NCBI RefSeq assembly: GCF_026711005.1
Contig: NZ_JAPPVJ010000002.1
Coordinates: 558,001 to 622,000 of the forward strand
DNA length: 64,000 bases
Origin: Sphingobacterium sp. UT-1RO-CII-1
GTDB lineage: Bacteria > Bacteroidota > Bacteroidia > Sphingobacteriales > Sphingobacteriaceae
Direction of reading: 5' to 3'
A program made the translations under genes and the position numbers. Shown here piece by piece: positions 43,236-53,599 of this stretch. Position 1 is the stretch's first letter, and each line of letters opens with the position of its first letter. The notes beneath the pieces were generated by a model. It was not told the DNA's origin. It saw nothing but the letters and a program-made list of their open reading frames with translations, and did not search any database.

Positions 43236-43682
43236 CTATTTTAATCTTCTATATATCCTCGTACATGGTTCGTCGCAAGTCTCTGAGTTTAAAATCAGCG
43301 TATTGTTATCTACAATACTTGCATCAGCGTTTCCTTTAATAGAGTATTCGACCATTTCGGATGCACTACATTCAGCAAAAGAGACCTGTAGATTATTTTC
43401 TCCTTTATTCCCAAGTTTGCTCATATCATAAGTAAATTTACCAGTACATGGGAAATCTGGAGACTTAACATTTCCTTTGTCATCAAATGTTATAATATAA
43501 TTTTTAGAACTAACATCATTCTTTTTTAGTAGAGCTGTTCCATCACTAAGGGAGTACTCAACTAGTTTCCATTTGCCGACTATTCCATCTTGTGAAGTGC
43601 CTGTGGCAAATTCACTACTGCTTTCCTTAGTACATGAAATTGACAAAATTAAAATAATATTAAAAAAAACACGAACCATCAT
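43236..43682 (-). CDS. lipocalin-like lipoprotein
   Basis: The 148 residues start with a lipoprotein signal (FFNIILILSISCTK; Cys17). The mature part has GIVGKWKLVEYSLSDGT, NYIITFDDKGNVKSPDFPCTGKFTYD and TLILNSETCDEPCTRIYRRL, which is the layout of small Bacteroidota lipocalin-like proteins: GxW at the start, an 8-strand barrel, and Cys residues near the end. Ligand unknown. It is divergent from the next lipoprotein gene. Confidence 0.75.
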   Translation of the reverse strand: MMVRVFFNIILILSISCTKESSSEFATGTSQDGIVGKWKLVEYSLSDGTALLKKNDVSSKNYIITFDDKGNVKSPDFPCTGKFTYDMSKLGNKGENNLQVSFAECSASEMVEYSIKGNADASIVDNNTLILNSETCDEPCTRIYRRLK

Positions 43683-43906
43683 AATTTTAAGGTGATTTTA
43701 TTTTATATCCAAATTCTGTGCATAAATATAGCCATCTTGAAGCAATTCCACTATACAATTTCCCGAAGGAAGTCTTGGAACTTCAATATTATTTTCATTT
43801 GATTGAAGTTTTTACAACATTCTTACTTTGCATTCAAGTGAATATTGACTACTATTGTTTTATTATAGACAGTGAATAACTAGAACTTTATAAAATAATT
43901 AAACGC

Positions 43907-44845
43907 ATGCGCAGCACCTACAACCACTTTCTGACGACACTTTTTTCTTTTGCAATAGGTAGTTTAATTTTTTTATCCTCCTGTAGCAAAGAGAGTAACG
44001 AAAACAACATTCCCTTAATCAACCCGGGATTAAAGAATATAGTACTGAGTGGGGGCTTAACAAATGATGTACTAAAAATAGAAGCGGATATCTGGGCTGT
44101 AGCTTACGTGAAAGATCAAAAAACGGGAACACTGTTTAACGATACAGAAGGAATCCCTTTAAAACTAGAAAGTATAAGCAAGGTGCAGCTCGAGGAAGGT
44201 TGGCTAGAATTAGAAAAGACAAAGGATAATAACCTCACTATCAATCTTAAAGAAAATTTCACAGACACTCCTAGAAGTTTTATTATCGGGATTTCAGCAG
44301 CCAACCGTATAGAGGATATTCGCATAGACCAAAGTAAAGGTGAAGGGTATGAACTGGTTAAAAAAGAGATTGTAGAAATTGAAGGAAGCAGAAAAATATA
44401 CACAAGTACAGATGGTTGTACTACAATTACGCTGACGAATGGTAGCGATAAAGAAAAAAGCATGGAAACCAGCGCTGTTTTTAAAGATGTACAATCGTTA
44501 TCGGAGTTTTCAAGTGACGATTATGGGGCTTTTGAATGGATGGACGAAGAAAACCCCTTCCTTTTAAGGGACGAAATTGAGGAGAATAATTTTATAGTCT
44601 GGGCACAACAAGTGCCTTACTTAAAAGGGATATCTACGGATAATTACGTTAAACCCAATAGCTCTAAAACAGAATTAACTGTGCAACCCTTTACAACAGT
44701 AAAATTAAGTGGTGAAATAGAATATTTAGAAAGAACCTCTAAGTATACATTGACTATCAAAAATAAAACTTCGGGAAACAACTTTGAAATAGAGGGCTTA
44801 TGGAAACAAAAAGTAGCTTTATCTTCCCATTTGATTAGTGAATAG
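43907..44845 (+). CDS. lipoprotein with BACON-like beta domain
   Basis: The 312 residues begin with a lipoprotein signal ending SLIFLSSCSKES (Cys26). The first mature domain (SGGLTNDVLKIEADIWAVAY, VQLEEGWLELEKTKDNNLTINLKENFTDTPRSFIIGISAAN, IRIDQSKGEGYEL) follows the pattern of BACON domains, in which W-tract strands end with an I.I.Q motif. The rest is beta-rich and unassigned. It overlaps the convergent MFS gene by 27 bp. Confidence 0.7.
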   Translation: MRSTYNHFLTTLFSFAIGSLIFLSSCSKESNENNIPLINPGLKNIVLSGGLTNDVLKIEADIWAVAYVKDQKTGTLFNDTEGIPLKLESISKVQLEEGWLELEKTKDNNLTINLKENFTDTPRSFIIGISAANRIEDIRIDQSKGEGYELVKKEIVEIEGSRKIYTSTDGCTTITLTNGSDKEKSMETSAVFKDVQSLSEFSSDDYGAFEWMDEENPFLLRDEIEENNFIVWAQQVPYLKGISTDNYVKPNSSKTELTVQPFTTVKLSGEIEYLERTSKYTLTIKNKTSGNNFEIEGLWKQKVALSSHLISE

Positions 44846-46165
44846 GCTAGCAGATTCTTTTATACGCCATGCACAAAAAGATGCTATTAGCATAAAAAAA
44901 CCGCCTAAAACTATACCATAAATTGGTTGATTATTAAATACAAACTTGATCAGCATGCCTCCTAGTAAACCACAGATTATTTGGGGAAAAGTAATGAAAA
45001 AATTAAATATGCCCATGTAGACTCCCATTCTATGGGAAGGCAAACTATCAGCTAGTATGGCATAAGGGATAGATAAAACACTTCCCCATGCTATCCCTAC
45101 CCCCATCATACATAGGAGCAGAGAGTAGGGTGACGATATAAATAATATAGAAATCATAGATACTCCTCCTATAAAAAGTCCTAGCCCATGTACCTTTGTT
45201 TTACCAAACCGAGCGACTAAACGAGAAATAAAAACAGCATAGAGGACAGATATTCCATTATATACTCCAAAAAGTACACCTACCCAGTTACCCGCCTCAA
45301 TATAAAGTTGATTAAGATTACCTTCCATTTTATAAAAAACATGTTCAGCAATGGCAGGAGTCATGTACACCCACATCATAAAAAAAGCAAACCACGTATA
45401 AAATTGCACCCACCCTAGCTTTTTCATAATTAAAGGCATGTGTTTCAAATCGTAAAGAAAGCTCTTTATACCTTTTGTATTTACAGATTTATTATCAAAT
45501 CCTAACTCGTAAGACGAATATTCCTTTGTTGTAAAAACTGTCCATAAAACAGTTAATACAAGTACTATTGCACCAATATAAAAAGAGTATCTAATATTAT
45601 CGGGGATAACATTCTGCAAATCAGTAGTAGAAAAACCAAAATATCTCGTCAATAGATAAGGTAAGGATGAACCAAGAACAGCACCTATTCCTATTAAAAT
45701 AGTTTGTACAGAGAAGCCTAAACTACGTTGTTTACTGGATAAGCTATCTCCTATTAGTGCTCGAAAGGGCTCCATAGTGAGATTAATTGACGTATCCATC
45801 AGCAATAATATACCTGCAACTATTAATAAAGAAGGCATTAAACTTGTAAAAAACACCGTGTTTGGCATAAGAAAAAGTGCTATGCCAGTTAAAAGTGCAC
45901 CTACTAAAATGTAGGGTCTGCGTCGTCCTATTCTTGTCCAAGTACGATCACTGTAGTATCCTACAATAGGCTGTACAACCATGCCTGTTATAGGTGCGAC
46001 CAGCCAAAAAAGAGAGAGGTACTCTGTGTCAGCCCCATGAGCTTGTAGAATACGAGAGGCATTACTATTTTGTAGAGCGAATCCCATCTGTATTCCTAAA
46101 AAGCCCATGCTCATATTAATAATCTGAAATATGCTTAAGGCTGGTTTAACACATATCTTGTTCAT
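44819..46165 (-). CDS. MFS sugar transporter, SLC45/GPH-like
   Basis: The 448-residue protein has about twelve membrane segments. After the first helix it reads GFALQNSNASRILQAHGAD and VVQPIVGYYSDRTWTRIGRRRPYILVGALL, the motif-A region of disaccharide-type MFS transporters (D-R-T-x3-GRRRPY). A central loop (TTKEYSSYELGFDN) separates the two halves. In Sphingobacteria such genes lie in maltodextrin- or sucrose-type loci. It is next to the SusC/SusD/SusE-F genes and probably imports the oligosaccharide across the inner membrane. Confidence 0.9.
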   Translation of the reverse strand: MNKICVKPALSIFQIINMSMGFLGIQMGFALQNSNASRILQAHGADTEYLSLFWLVAPITGMVVQPIVGYYSDRTWTRIGRRRPYILVGALLTGIALFLMPNTVFFTSLMPSLLIVAGILLLMDTSINLTMEPFRALIGDSLSSKQRSLGFSVQTILIGIGAVLGSSLPYLLTRYFGFSTTDLQNVIPDNIRYSFYIGAIVLVLTVLWTVFTTKEYSSYELGFDNKSVNTKGIKSFLYDLKHMPLIMKKLGWVQFYTWFAFFMMWVYMTPAIAEHVFYKMEGNLNQLYIEAGNWVGVLFGVYNGISVLYAVFISRLVARFGKTKVHGLGLFIGGVSMISILFISSPYSLLLCMMGVGIAWGSVLSIPYAILADSLPSHRMGVYMGIFNFFITFPQIICGLLGGMLIKFVFNNQPIYGIVLGGFFMLIASFCAWRIKESASLFTNQMGR

Positions 46166-46343
46166 AAATATTCGTCAGACTTTAATTTAGGCCTTCTTAA
46201 AACAGTTTGGCACTAAATATAATATAAATTTCAAGATTTATTTTTTATAAAAATTGAAATTCATCTGAGGAACTAAATAGATACGTGTTTTAGATCATAG
46301 CTTACACCAAAGATCGAGTAAATTATGTTTAGCTTTTTTATTA

Positions 46344-46380
46344 TTTGAGGTGGCTGTAAAACATGTGCAACCACCTCAAA
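46344..46380 (-). terminator. terminator of the SusC-SusD-SusE/F operon
   Basis: TTTGAGGTGG (46344-46353) and CCACCTCAAA (46371-46380) form a perfect 10-bp stem 11 bp beyond the last gene. Confidence 0.85.
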
Positions 46381-46390
46381 ATAGTCGAAA

Positions 46391-47377
46391 TTATTGTTTA
46401 TCTATTTTAGCTGTATAACCTTTTGGATCTAAATTTAATTCAATAATATATGTTCCTGCGGATTCGATAGCTATATTACCGGCTCCCCATGTTAAATTTG
46501 ACAAGTCTCCGCCCAAATTAGCAGGGAAGCCGTCTATATCCCACTCATTATTATATCTAAATTTTAACTCACCTTTATTTAAAGAAGTGGTTATTTTCCA
46601 GGTATAATTTCCCTTATCACCACTAAAGACCATCGCGGTACTATTTTCCCAACCGCCAGCTGTTGCATCGCCTACAATACCCCACGTTACTTTCAATAAC
46701 TCATAAGTCAACGCTTTTGCGTCCATACGAACCCGATAGAAGTCATCTTTATCCACTGTAATATTTTCGGCATCTTCATCTTGCAATAAAACGCCTGAAG
46801 CGGCCCCCTTACCATAGGCATTATCCCAACCTGATGTGCTCGGCACAAACTTAAATCCATCTCCATTAACAGTAATATATTCAAAAATATCAAACTGCTC
46901 TTTACTCTCACTATTGTATAAAAACATAGGAGTCGCTAACTCGGGGACCCAACCAGCTCCGGTAGAGCCACCTACTAAATACATTTCTGGGTTACTTTCT
47001 GAAATAAGAAGCGGTTTTTTCTTTTCGATACGTTCTCCTCCTGCATCGTAACTTAAAACAAGCTGAGCCTCTCCTATCCAAGATGCTTCGTTAGCGATCA
47101 ATAACTCTCGGTAAATTATTCTTTCAGCCTCATTGAGGCTGACCTCTTCACTAAGTAAAACTTCTGAATCTTTAACAATGGCTATCTGAAAAGAACGCAC
47201 ATTATTAGAAATAAAACCAACCTTTAAAGACTGCCCTGCTTGGACCGCACTAGGTGTTGTTTCATTAATAGATACAATAGGTTCACTTATTCCATGTTCG
47301 ACTTTTTTACAAGAATTGAAGCCTATTAAAAGTAATAATAACCCGATTAATATAATATGTGTATGTTGATTTTTCAT
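46391..47377 (-). CDS. SusE/SusF-like surface glycan-binding lipoprotein
   Basis: The 328 residues start with a lipoprotein signal (IGLLLLLIGFNSCKK; Cys23). An N-terminal Ig-like part (about 30-125) is followed by two starch-binding-type modules: MYLVGGSTGAGWVPELATPMFLYN with FEYITVNGDGFKFVPSTSGWDNAYG, and WGIVGDATAGGWENSTAMVF with KGELKFRYNNEWDIDGFPANLGGD. The spaced Trp, Lys-F-x and N/D residues match SusE/SusF domains. It is third in the SusC operon. Confidence 0.88.
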   Translation of the reverse strand: MKNQHTHIILIGLLLLLIGFNSCKKVEHGISEPIVSINETTPSAVQAGQSLKVGFISNNVRSFQIAIVKDSEVLLSEEVSLNEAERIIYRELLIANEASWIGEAQLVLSYDAGGERIEKKKPLLISESNPEMYLVGGSTGAGWVPELATPMFLYNSESKEQFDIFEYITVNGDGFKFVPSTSGWDNAYGKGAASGVLLQDEDAENITVDKDDFYRVRMDAKALTYELLKVTWGIVGDATAGGWENSTAMVFSGDKGNYTWKITTSLNKGELKFRYNNEWDIDGFPANLGGDLSNLTWGAGNIAIESAGTYIIELNLDPKGYTAKIDKQ

Positions 47378-47594
47378 ATGTATATAATTACTTCGTGAGC
47401 TCGCAAGCTCGGTTTGATTTTTAGTTGCTATATGGAATACCCAAACTATATTATGAACATTTTTTTATTTTAAATAGGTGTTCGTACTACTGCTCAGTCA
47501 TTCGTGCTACCTGCGCTATATGAATATTTCATATAATTTGTATTAAATGACACTACCTATCATTGTAAATAGCTAGTGTCATCATCCCCCCACC

Positions 47595-49160
47595 TTAATT
47601 TGTATAGCCTGGATTTGGTGTCAAGTTTCCATTATTAGCCAATACAGTCGCTGGAATTGGAAATATACGTTTATAAGTTTCTGCAGAATTTGCTTGCTTA
47701 AAAAGCATTGCATCTTCCCATTTTCCAAAACGGATCATATCGGTCCGACGGGTTACTTCAAAAGTAAATTCTAATCCACGCTCCTTGTAGATTGCTTCTT
47801 TAGTTAATGTAGCAATTGTAAAGTGCTTTTCAGGATTTGCTGGAAATGCCCGTGCACGAACCTGATTAGCAGCTGCAAGTGCTTCCGCCTTTGTTCCGTT
47901 AGTGGCACCTTGTAGTATAGCCTCGGCCTTCATCAATAGCACATCTGCTAAACGATATACAACCACATCATTATTTGCATTATTACTTATTTGATCCTTG
48001 TCTGGGTAATATTTTACAGAACGTGCGCCAGCTAGACGTCCAGCATCGGCAACTCCCCCGATATCAAAATCAGAACCTGGTAACAAATTATAACCATAAG
48101 GATCAATTACGACATTAACTCCATCATATATCAAAGGCTGCCCCGTTGCAGTATACTGCTGACCATACAACCATTGCTGTTTACGCATATCATCATCATC
48201 AAATAAGTCAAAGTAATCTGGTTGTGCGCTCCACCCATTCCACGTATTGACACTCAGACCATACGTCTCACGATGGGCATAATGCAACACTTTATTGAAT
48301 AGTGTATTTCCCGTAGCACGAGATGCATGAAACGGAATAGAAAAAATGGGTTCAGAGTCTTGAGCCCCATTATCAGGTTTAAATTGAGCTAACATATCTG
48401 CCTGCAAAGTGAACATAGTCCCCTCGTTCAAGACTACATTTGTATGTTCAACTACCTTATCCCACTTTGCCTCCCCTGTATACACAAATGCATTAAGATA
48501 TATCTTTGCCAATAAAGTGTGTGCAAACCATTTTGTAGGCCTTCCATAAGTACGTTCTGATTTCTCGGTACTGAGCAAAGCTATATTTTGCTCAAGCTCA
48601 TTCACTATAAATTCAAACACTTGAGCACGAGCTGTGGTGGAAGGAAGCTCTCCCCCCGTATCAAATGAAGTTTGCAGTGGTATATTACCATAAGCATCCA
48701 TCATCAAATAATAATACCAAGCGCGCATCGTCTTAATTTCTGCTATAGTTTGCTCTTTAGTATCTGACTCAGGAGCATTATTCAATACACCTAAGACTCG
48801 ATTACATGTCCCAATTGCATTATATCCCCAATTCCAAGCATTACGCACGACTTCATGCGAAGAAGACCAGGTATGTTTATGCATATCTCTCCACTTCCCT
48901 CCATCAAACCAATCGCCACCTCGGGTAGGAATAATAACCTCATCTGAACCTGCTGTTTGTAGATCGAAATAATCGCTAAAATATCCTCTTGCTGAAGTGT
49001 ACACCGGACCAGTGAGCGCTACAAACTGCTCAGGAGTTTTAGGGAAAGTATCTTCTGTATATTCAGAGTGCATATCTACATCAAACTTTGTACATGACAC
49101 TCCTGTAAACAAAGTTCCAGCAAATAGCAACATATATAATTTGTTGAATCTAATTTTCAT
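47595..49160 (-). CDS. SusD/RagB-type nutrient-binding lipoprotein
   Basis: The 521-residue protein has the signal LLFAGTLFTGVSCTKFDVD (Cys23), an early AMYAY-like TPR pattern (TMRAWYYYLMMDAYGNIPLQTSFD), a LADVLLMKAEA motif and the end VTRRTDMIRFGKWEDAML, PIPATVLANNGNLTPNPGYTN. It lies 12 bp behind the SusC gene. It should bind the glycan at the surface together with the SusE/F-like protein. Confidence 0.95.
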   Translation of the reverse strand: MKIRFNKLYMLLFAGTLFTGVSCTKFDVDMHSEYTEDTFPKTPEQFVALTGPVYTSARGYFSDYFDLQTAGSDEVIIPTRGGDWFDGGKWRDMHKHTWSSSHEVVRNAWNWGYNAIGTCNRVLGVLNNAPESDTKEQTIAEIKTMRAWYYYLMMDAYGNIPLQTSFDTGGELPSTTARAQVFEFIVNELEQNIALLSTEKSERTYGRPTKWFAHTLLAKIYLNAFVYTGEAKWDKVVEHTNVVLNEGTMFTLQADMLAQFKPDNGAQDSEPIFSIPFHASRATGNTLFNKVLHYAHRETYGLSVNTWNGWSAQPDYFDLFDDDDMRKQQWLYGQQYTATGQPLIYDGVNVVIDPYGYNLLPGSDFDIGGVADAGRLAGARSVKYYPDKDQISNNANNDVVVYRLADVLLMKAEAILQGATNGTKAEALAAANQVRARAFPANPEKHFTIATLTKEAIYKERGLEFTFEVTRRTDMIRFGKWEDAMLFKQANSAETYKRIFPIPATVLANNGNLTPNPGYTN

Positions 49161-49171
49161 AATCCTTTTTA

Positions 49172-52159
49172 TTAAAATGTTAAGTTAACGCCTACAACAA
49201 ATGATCGTGTTCGTGGATAGTAGTTACGGTTATCAATACCAGGGGCCAACCCAGATAGACTTACTTCAGGATCAACTCCTTTATAATCTGTTAATACAAA
49301 TAAATTCTGTCCGGTTACATATAATCGGGCCTGCTTAAAATATCGTGACGTATTGGTACTAAAACGATAACCCAAGGTTGCATTATCCAGGCGTAAAAAA
49401 GATGCATCTTCAATAAAGCGGCTCGAAGCTATTAACGGAGTTTCAAAAATGCCTTCTTTCACTGCATCTTTAGAAATATTAGTTACATTGGCTTGTTGAA
49501 GCCTTGACAAATCAGCTCTCGTAGCATTAAACACTTGATTACCATACATACCCCGTAAGAATATGTTCAAATCCCACTGCTTATACTTAAAGTTGTTGTT
49601 CCATCCATAAGTAAATTTAGGAAGTGCATGTCCCATCACCTGATAATCATCGGGTGCTGATATTTGATCCTGTGTTACCAATTCGCCCGACGCTTTCTGA
49701 TAAATTGTACGTTTAGCTGCTTCATCATACCCTATATAATTAGCAACATAAAATGTACCGATCGGTTGACCTGGCAATACAATAGAAGCTGTTTGTCCTG
49801 TCCATCCTTCTAAACCAATACCACCTTCGTAGCGCTGAGCGACACCAATATTTTCAATATTAGAAGATAGAGATCCGACTTCATTAACATTTCTCGCAAA
49901 ATTAACCGACGTGTTATAAGAAAAGTTGCTGTTTCTATAGACATTGGCATTTAAGACAATTTCCACTCCTTTGTTATTCATACTTGCACCGTTTGCAAGT
50001 AAACGATTATGCTGATATGGAGGAGATGGCACATCATATTCATAAAGAAGATCTTTTGTACGCTTGTCATAATATTCTACCGTACCACTAAACCTTCCTC
50101 TAAGAATTTCAAAGTCTACTCCAACATTAAACATGGATGTCGTTTCCCATTTTAAATCAAGATTTTCATTTTGATTTACTCCATAAGCAGACATCCATGT
50201 CCCATTATAAAGAAATTGCCCCGACTGTGGACCAAAAACAATAATAGAGCGATAAGGGTCTATGTTCTGATTACCAGAAACTCCATAACCAGCTCTCAGC
50301 TTCAGGTCTGAAAAGACGTTTTGATCAGCCATAAACGACTCACCGCTTATACGCCATGCAGCCGAAACAGAAGGGAAGGTTGCCCAGCGATTGTTAACAC
50401 CAAACTTTGAAGATCCGTCTTTTCTTAGTGAAGCACTTAAAAGATACTTGTCATCATAATTATAACCTATACGTCCAAAGAACGAAATAAGACGAGACTC
50501 TTTAATTTTAGGAAAATCTGTATAAGGATTATAGCCTTCAGGAAGCATTCCCAAATTCAAGTTGTTACTACCTAGATCATCCGATAAAAACCCGACAGAA
50601 GATGCCCATATACCGTCATCATTCTTTGTGCTTTGGTAAGAATATCCGGCCATGGCATCTAAGGTGTGTTTATCCCTTGAAAATGTATAGTTTAGGTAAG
50701 ACTCTAATATTTTATCCAAATGTTTTAAGTTTGTTCTATCAGCATACCCCCGACCTAAAGCCTTAGAATCAAAATCTGTACGATGCATATAATATTTTTT
50801 ATCGTAATGAGTACGTTGATATGAAAGTACATTGGACCAAATTAAGCCTTCTATCAGTGTCAAATCTGCTTTGAAATTTGCTAAAAGAATATTGTTACTT
50901 CTCGATTCATCTCGTTGATTTAACATAGCAACAGGATTCATATAGTTTGTCCGACCGGGAATCTGAAAATAACCACCGTATTGTTCATATTGTGCTTCAC
51001 TTGAACGGATGGGAGAAGTTGGTAAATAACGTGCTGCACCATTGAATATATTATAGTCAACATGTTCAGAATTATTAATACTGTTAGATAAGTTAATCGC
51101 TAATTTCAAACGATCATCAAAGGCATTCTGATCAATACCTGCTCGTGCTATAATACGTTCGACACCACTTCTTTTAACAATCCCTTGGTTATTAAAATAA
51201 TTAACTGATGCATTATATCTCGTACCTTCGCTTCCTCCCATCAATGACAGATTATGATTATGAGAAAATCCAGTTCTAGTGATCTCTTTCTGCCAATCTG
51301 TAGCATGCCCACTTTCATTGGCTGCTACTGTTAGATTATGTTCTTCTATAAACTGTTTATGCTCAGCCGCACTCAGTACATTCACACTATTAGCGACAGA
51401 TTCACTTGCTGCCCATCCACTGTAAGACAATACCGGAGCACCGGCTTTACCTCTCTTTGTGGTAACGAAAATAACTCCATTAGCCGCACGAGACCCATAA
51501 ATAGCTGTAGAGGAAGCGTCTTTCATCACATCCATGGATACAATATCATCCGGAGCTATAAGCTCTATACTGGCTCCCACTATACCATCAATAACATATA
51601 ATGGTGAAGAACTCGCAGTTAAAGATGATGGCCCCCTAAGCTGTATAGTGGAACTTGCAGTAGGATCGCCACCTGATTTATTAACTGTAAGCCCAGCTAC
51701 TTTTCCTGCCAATAATTGGTCTGGAGAAATAACAACACCTTTGTTAAACTCTTCCGGCGTCACGTTAGACACAGAGCCGGTTATTTGTTTCTTTCGAACA
51801 GTACCATAACCGATAACTACTACTTCATCTAAGCTACTAGCAGTAGAAACTAAAGTAAAGTCTAAGGTATTTTCAGTTCCTGAAGTTGTTAACTTCTGTT
51901 CTCCTTGCTCATACCCCATCATATACACAGTTACTGTATAAGTACCGATTGGTATTACACTAAGCGAATACTGTCCATCAGGACCTGTTGAGGTAATTTT
52001 TTGTTGGCCAACAACCTGCACAGTTGCTCCAGCAATACCTTTTCCTTCAACATCAACAACACGTCCCTTCAATTGTGTTGTCTGAGCGAACGTCAGTGCA
52101 CTGAGCAACAGTAAACAGCTTATAGCCACCACTGTACGGAATGTAAATTTGTTCATCAT
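49172..52159 (-). CDS. SusC/RagA-type TonB-linked outer-membrane transporter
   Basis: The 995 residues start with a clear signal peptide (TVVAISCLLLLSALTFAQ), then a carboxypeptidase-regulatory-like domain (LKGRVVDVEGKGIAGATVQVVG), the TonB-box region (DEVVVIGYGTVRKKQITGSVSNV), the plug (SSPLYVIDGIVG, DVMKDASSTAIYGSRAANGVIFVTTKRGK) and the barrel, ending YYPRTRSFVVGVNLTF. The first gene of a SusC-SusD-SusE/F operon, it is read from a promoter 350 bp upstream with an operator-like palindrome. Confidence 0.96.
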   Translation of the reverse strand: MMNKFTFRTVVAISCLLLLSALTFAQTTQLKGRVVDVEGKGIAGATVQVVGQQKITSTGPDGQYSLSVIPIGTYTVTVYMMGYEQGEQKLTTSGTENTLDFTLVSTASSLDEVVVIGYGTVRKKQITGSVSNVTPEEFNKGVVISPDQLLAGKVAGLTVNKSGGDPTASSTIQLRGPSSLTASSSPLYVIDGIVGASIELIAPDDIVSMDVMKDASSTAIYGSRAANGVIFVTTKRGKAGAPVLSYSGWAASESVANSVNVLSAAEHKQFIEEHNLTVAANESGHATDWQKEITRTGFSHNHNLSLMGGSEGTRYNASVNYFNNQGIVKRSGVERIIARAGIDQNAFDDRLKLAINLSNSINNSEHVDYNIFNGAARYLPTSPIRSSEAQYEQYGGYFQIPGRTNYMNPVAMLNQRDESRSNNILLANFKADLTLIEGLIWSNVLSYQRTHYDKKYYMHRTDFDSKALGRGYADRTNLKHLDKILESYLNYTFSRDKHTLDAMAGYSYQSTKNDDGIWASSVGFLSDDLGSNNLNLGMLPEGYNPYTDFPKIKESRLISFFGRIGYNYDDKYLLSASLRKDGSSKFGVNNRWATFPSVSAAWRISGESFMADQNVFSDLKLRAGYGVSGNQNIDPYRSIIVFGPQSGQFLYNGTWMSAYGVNQNENLDLKWETTSMFNVGVDFEILRGRFSGTVEYYDKRTKDLLYEYDVPSPPYQHNRLLANGASMNNKGVEIVLNANVYRNSNFSYNTSVNFARNVNEVGSLSSNIENIGVAQRYEGGIGLEGWTGQTASIVLPGQPIGTFYVANYIGYDEAAKRTIYQKASGELVTQDQISAPDDYQVMGHALPKFTYGWNNNFKYKQWDLNIFLRGMYGNQVFNATRADLSRLQQANVTNISKDAVKEGIFETPLIASSRFIEDASFLRLDNATLGYRFSTNTSRYFKQARLYVTGQNLFVLTDYKGVDPEVSLSGLAPGIDNRNYYPRTRSFVVGVNLTF

Positions 52160-52483
52160 GTGATTAGTTTGTTATTATTGTTTTAGTTCATTTTGTTAGC
52201 ATAACACTGATATCTCTGTCCTAGTGATCCCCCTTCTCTCTACAGATTATTCTCTCACTACAATCTCAACTATACGAGTAGCAAATAATCGTTATTATAT
52301 CGTATCGCTTTTGCAGCATTAAAAACATCTAATACTAAAGGCAATAGCTTTCCAACAATAATATTTCGTTCTTTAATTTGGTAAATCATTTTTCTTTAGA
52401 AAAGAAGAATGAAATCAGTAAATTATGAAAAGAACAGCAACTACTTTATTTTATTGAGATTGTTTTTTTTATAATCGTTAGGA
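52160..52483 (-). other. long leader of the SusC operon
   Basis: If transcription starts at the predicted site near 52503, the mRNA has a leader of about 340 nt. I see no obvious riboswitch or hairpin in it; it is AT-rich. Confidence 0.45.
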
Positions 52484-52503
52484 TTTCGGGAATGTTCCCG
52501 AAA
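52484..52503. promoter_or_regulatory. 20-bp palindrome at the SusC operon start site, candidate LacI-family operator
   Basis: TTTCGGGAATGTTCCCGAAA is fully symmetric apart from the central TG. It lies 6 bp downstream of a full -33/-7 promoter on the minus strand, so a bound protein would block initiation. The LacI-type regulator is encoded directly upstream. Confidence 0.75.
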
Positions 52504-52509
52504 CCAAAT

Positions 52510-52540
52510 CAAAGATAATATCTTTAAAGTACTTTCCAAA
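52510..52540 (-). promoter_or_regulatory. promoter of the SusC operon
   Basis: On the minus strand TTTG (52540-52537) and TATCTTTG (52517-52510) are 19 bp apart, matching the Bacteroidota -33 and -7 boxes exactly. The predicted start is about 52503-52505. Confidence 0.75.
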
Positions 52541-52585
52541 AGTGAAACTGCTTTTTTTATAAAAATAATAATGGGATAGATATAA

Positions 52586-53599
52586 TTAAGTCGTAGCAGT
52601 AGATTCTTGCAATAGAAGACTGGAGCTTAATAAAGTGATCTCCTGATTTAAATAAGATTTAGGTTCATTAATTTCTTCCATTAAGTACTTAGCAGCAACC
52701 CTTCCCATCTCAAAAGCAGGCTGTTTTACCACACTTAACGAAGGTTCTAAAAGATCGGCAATTTCCAAACAAGAATAACAAATCAATTTTAGGTCTTCGG
52801 GAATACGTATGCCCTCTTCTTTTGCGACACGAATTGTAGATATAGCAAGACGCTCTACTGAAGCGAAAATAGCATCGGGCTTTTGTTCTCTGATAAAATT
52901 TCTAATATCTCTTCTATTAATGAGCTCGTCATTCTCTGTATCCAACAAGAGATGATCTTGAAAAATTTTCCCATTATCTTCCAATCCTTTCTTATAACCT
53001 TCCAACCGAACTTTACCAATAGAAACCATTTGATTAATGGTAAAATAGGCTATTTTATCACAACCACTATCAATAAGATGTTGCGTGGCTAAGCGACTGG
53101 ATTCAAAATCATTACCCGTTACGAAATTCGTATGAATATCTTCGTAGCTCCGATCAAAGAAAACAACAGGAATACTATGATCTATTAATGTTTGAAGATG
53201 ACTATGATCTTTACCTTCTCCTGAAGCCGAGATTAAAACGCCATCTACCCGTCCATTTACTAAAGAACGAACTATACTAGCTTCATTGTGAACATTACTA
53301 TCAGTAACATAAATTAAAGTATGATATTTTTCGTTTCGTGCTATTAGCTCAATTCCTTTAATTGCCTGACTAAAAAAATTATCACCAAATTCAGGAATAA
53401 TAATAGCGATGGTCCGACTTCGATTAACGCGTAGATTACTCGCATACAAATTGGGCGAAAACCCCAGCTCATCAGCCATGGCTAATATCCTTTCTTTGGT
53501 TTTCGCACTAATATCACTACTATCTCGAAAAGCGCGGGAAACTGTAGATTTAGATAAACCAAGTCGTTTCGCCAAATCAATTATAGTAATCTGTGACAT
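52586..53599 (-). CDS. LacI-family transcription regulator
   Basis: The 337 residues start with the LacI helix-turn-helix (ITIIDLAKRLGLSKSTVSRAFRDSSDISAKTKERILAMADELGFSPN, about 4-50), followed by the hinge (YASNLRVNRSRTIAIIIPEF) and a periplasmic-binding-protein-like sensor with DGVLISASGEG, VVFFDRSYEDIHTNFVTGND, KIAYFT and PEDLKLICYS. It is upstream of and codirectional with the SusC operon and divergent from the peptidase genes, so it most likely regulates one or both. Confidence 0.95.
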   Translation of the reverse strand: MSQITIIDLAKRLGLSKSTVSRAFRDSSDISAKTKERILAMADELGFSPNLYASNLRVNRSRTIAIIIPEFGDNFFSQAIKGIELIARNEKYHTLIYVTDSNVHNEASIVRSLVNGRVDGVLISASGEGKDHSHLQTLIDHSIPVVFFDRSYEDIHTNFVTGNDFESSRLATQHLIDSGCDKIAYFTINQMVSIGKVRLEGYKKGLEDNGKIFQDHLLLDTENDELINRRDIRNFIREQKPDAIFASVERLAISTIRVAKEEGIRIPEDLKLICYSCLEIADLLEPSLSVVKQPAFEMGRVAAKYLMEEINEPKSYLNQEITLLSSSLLLQESTATT

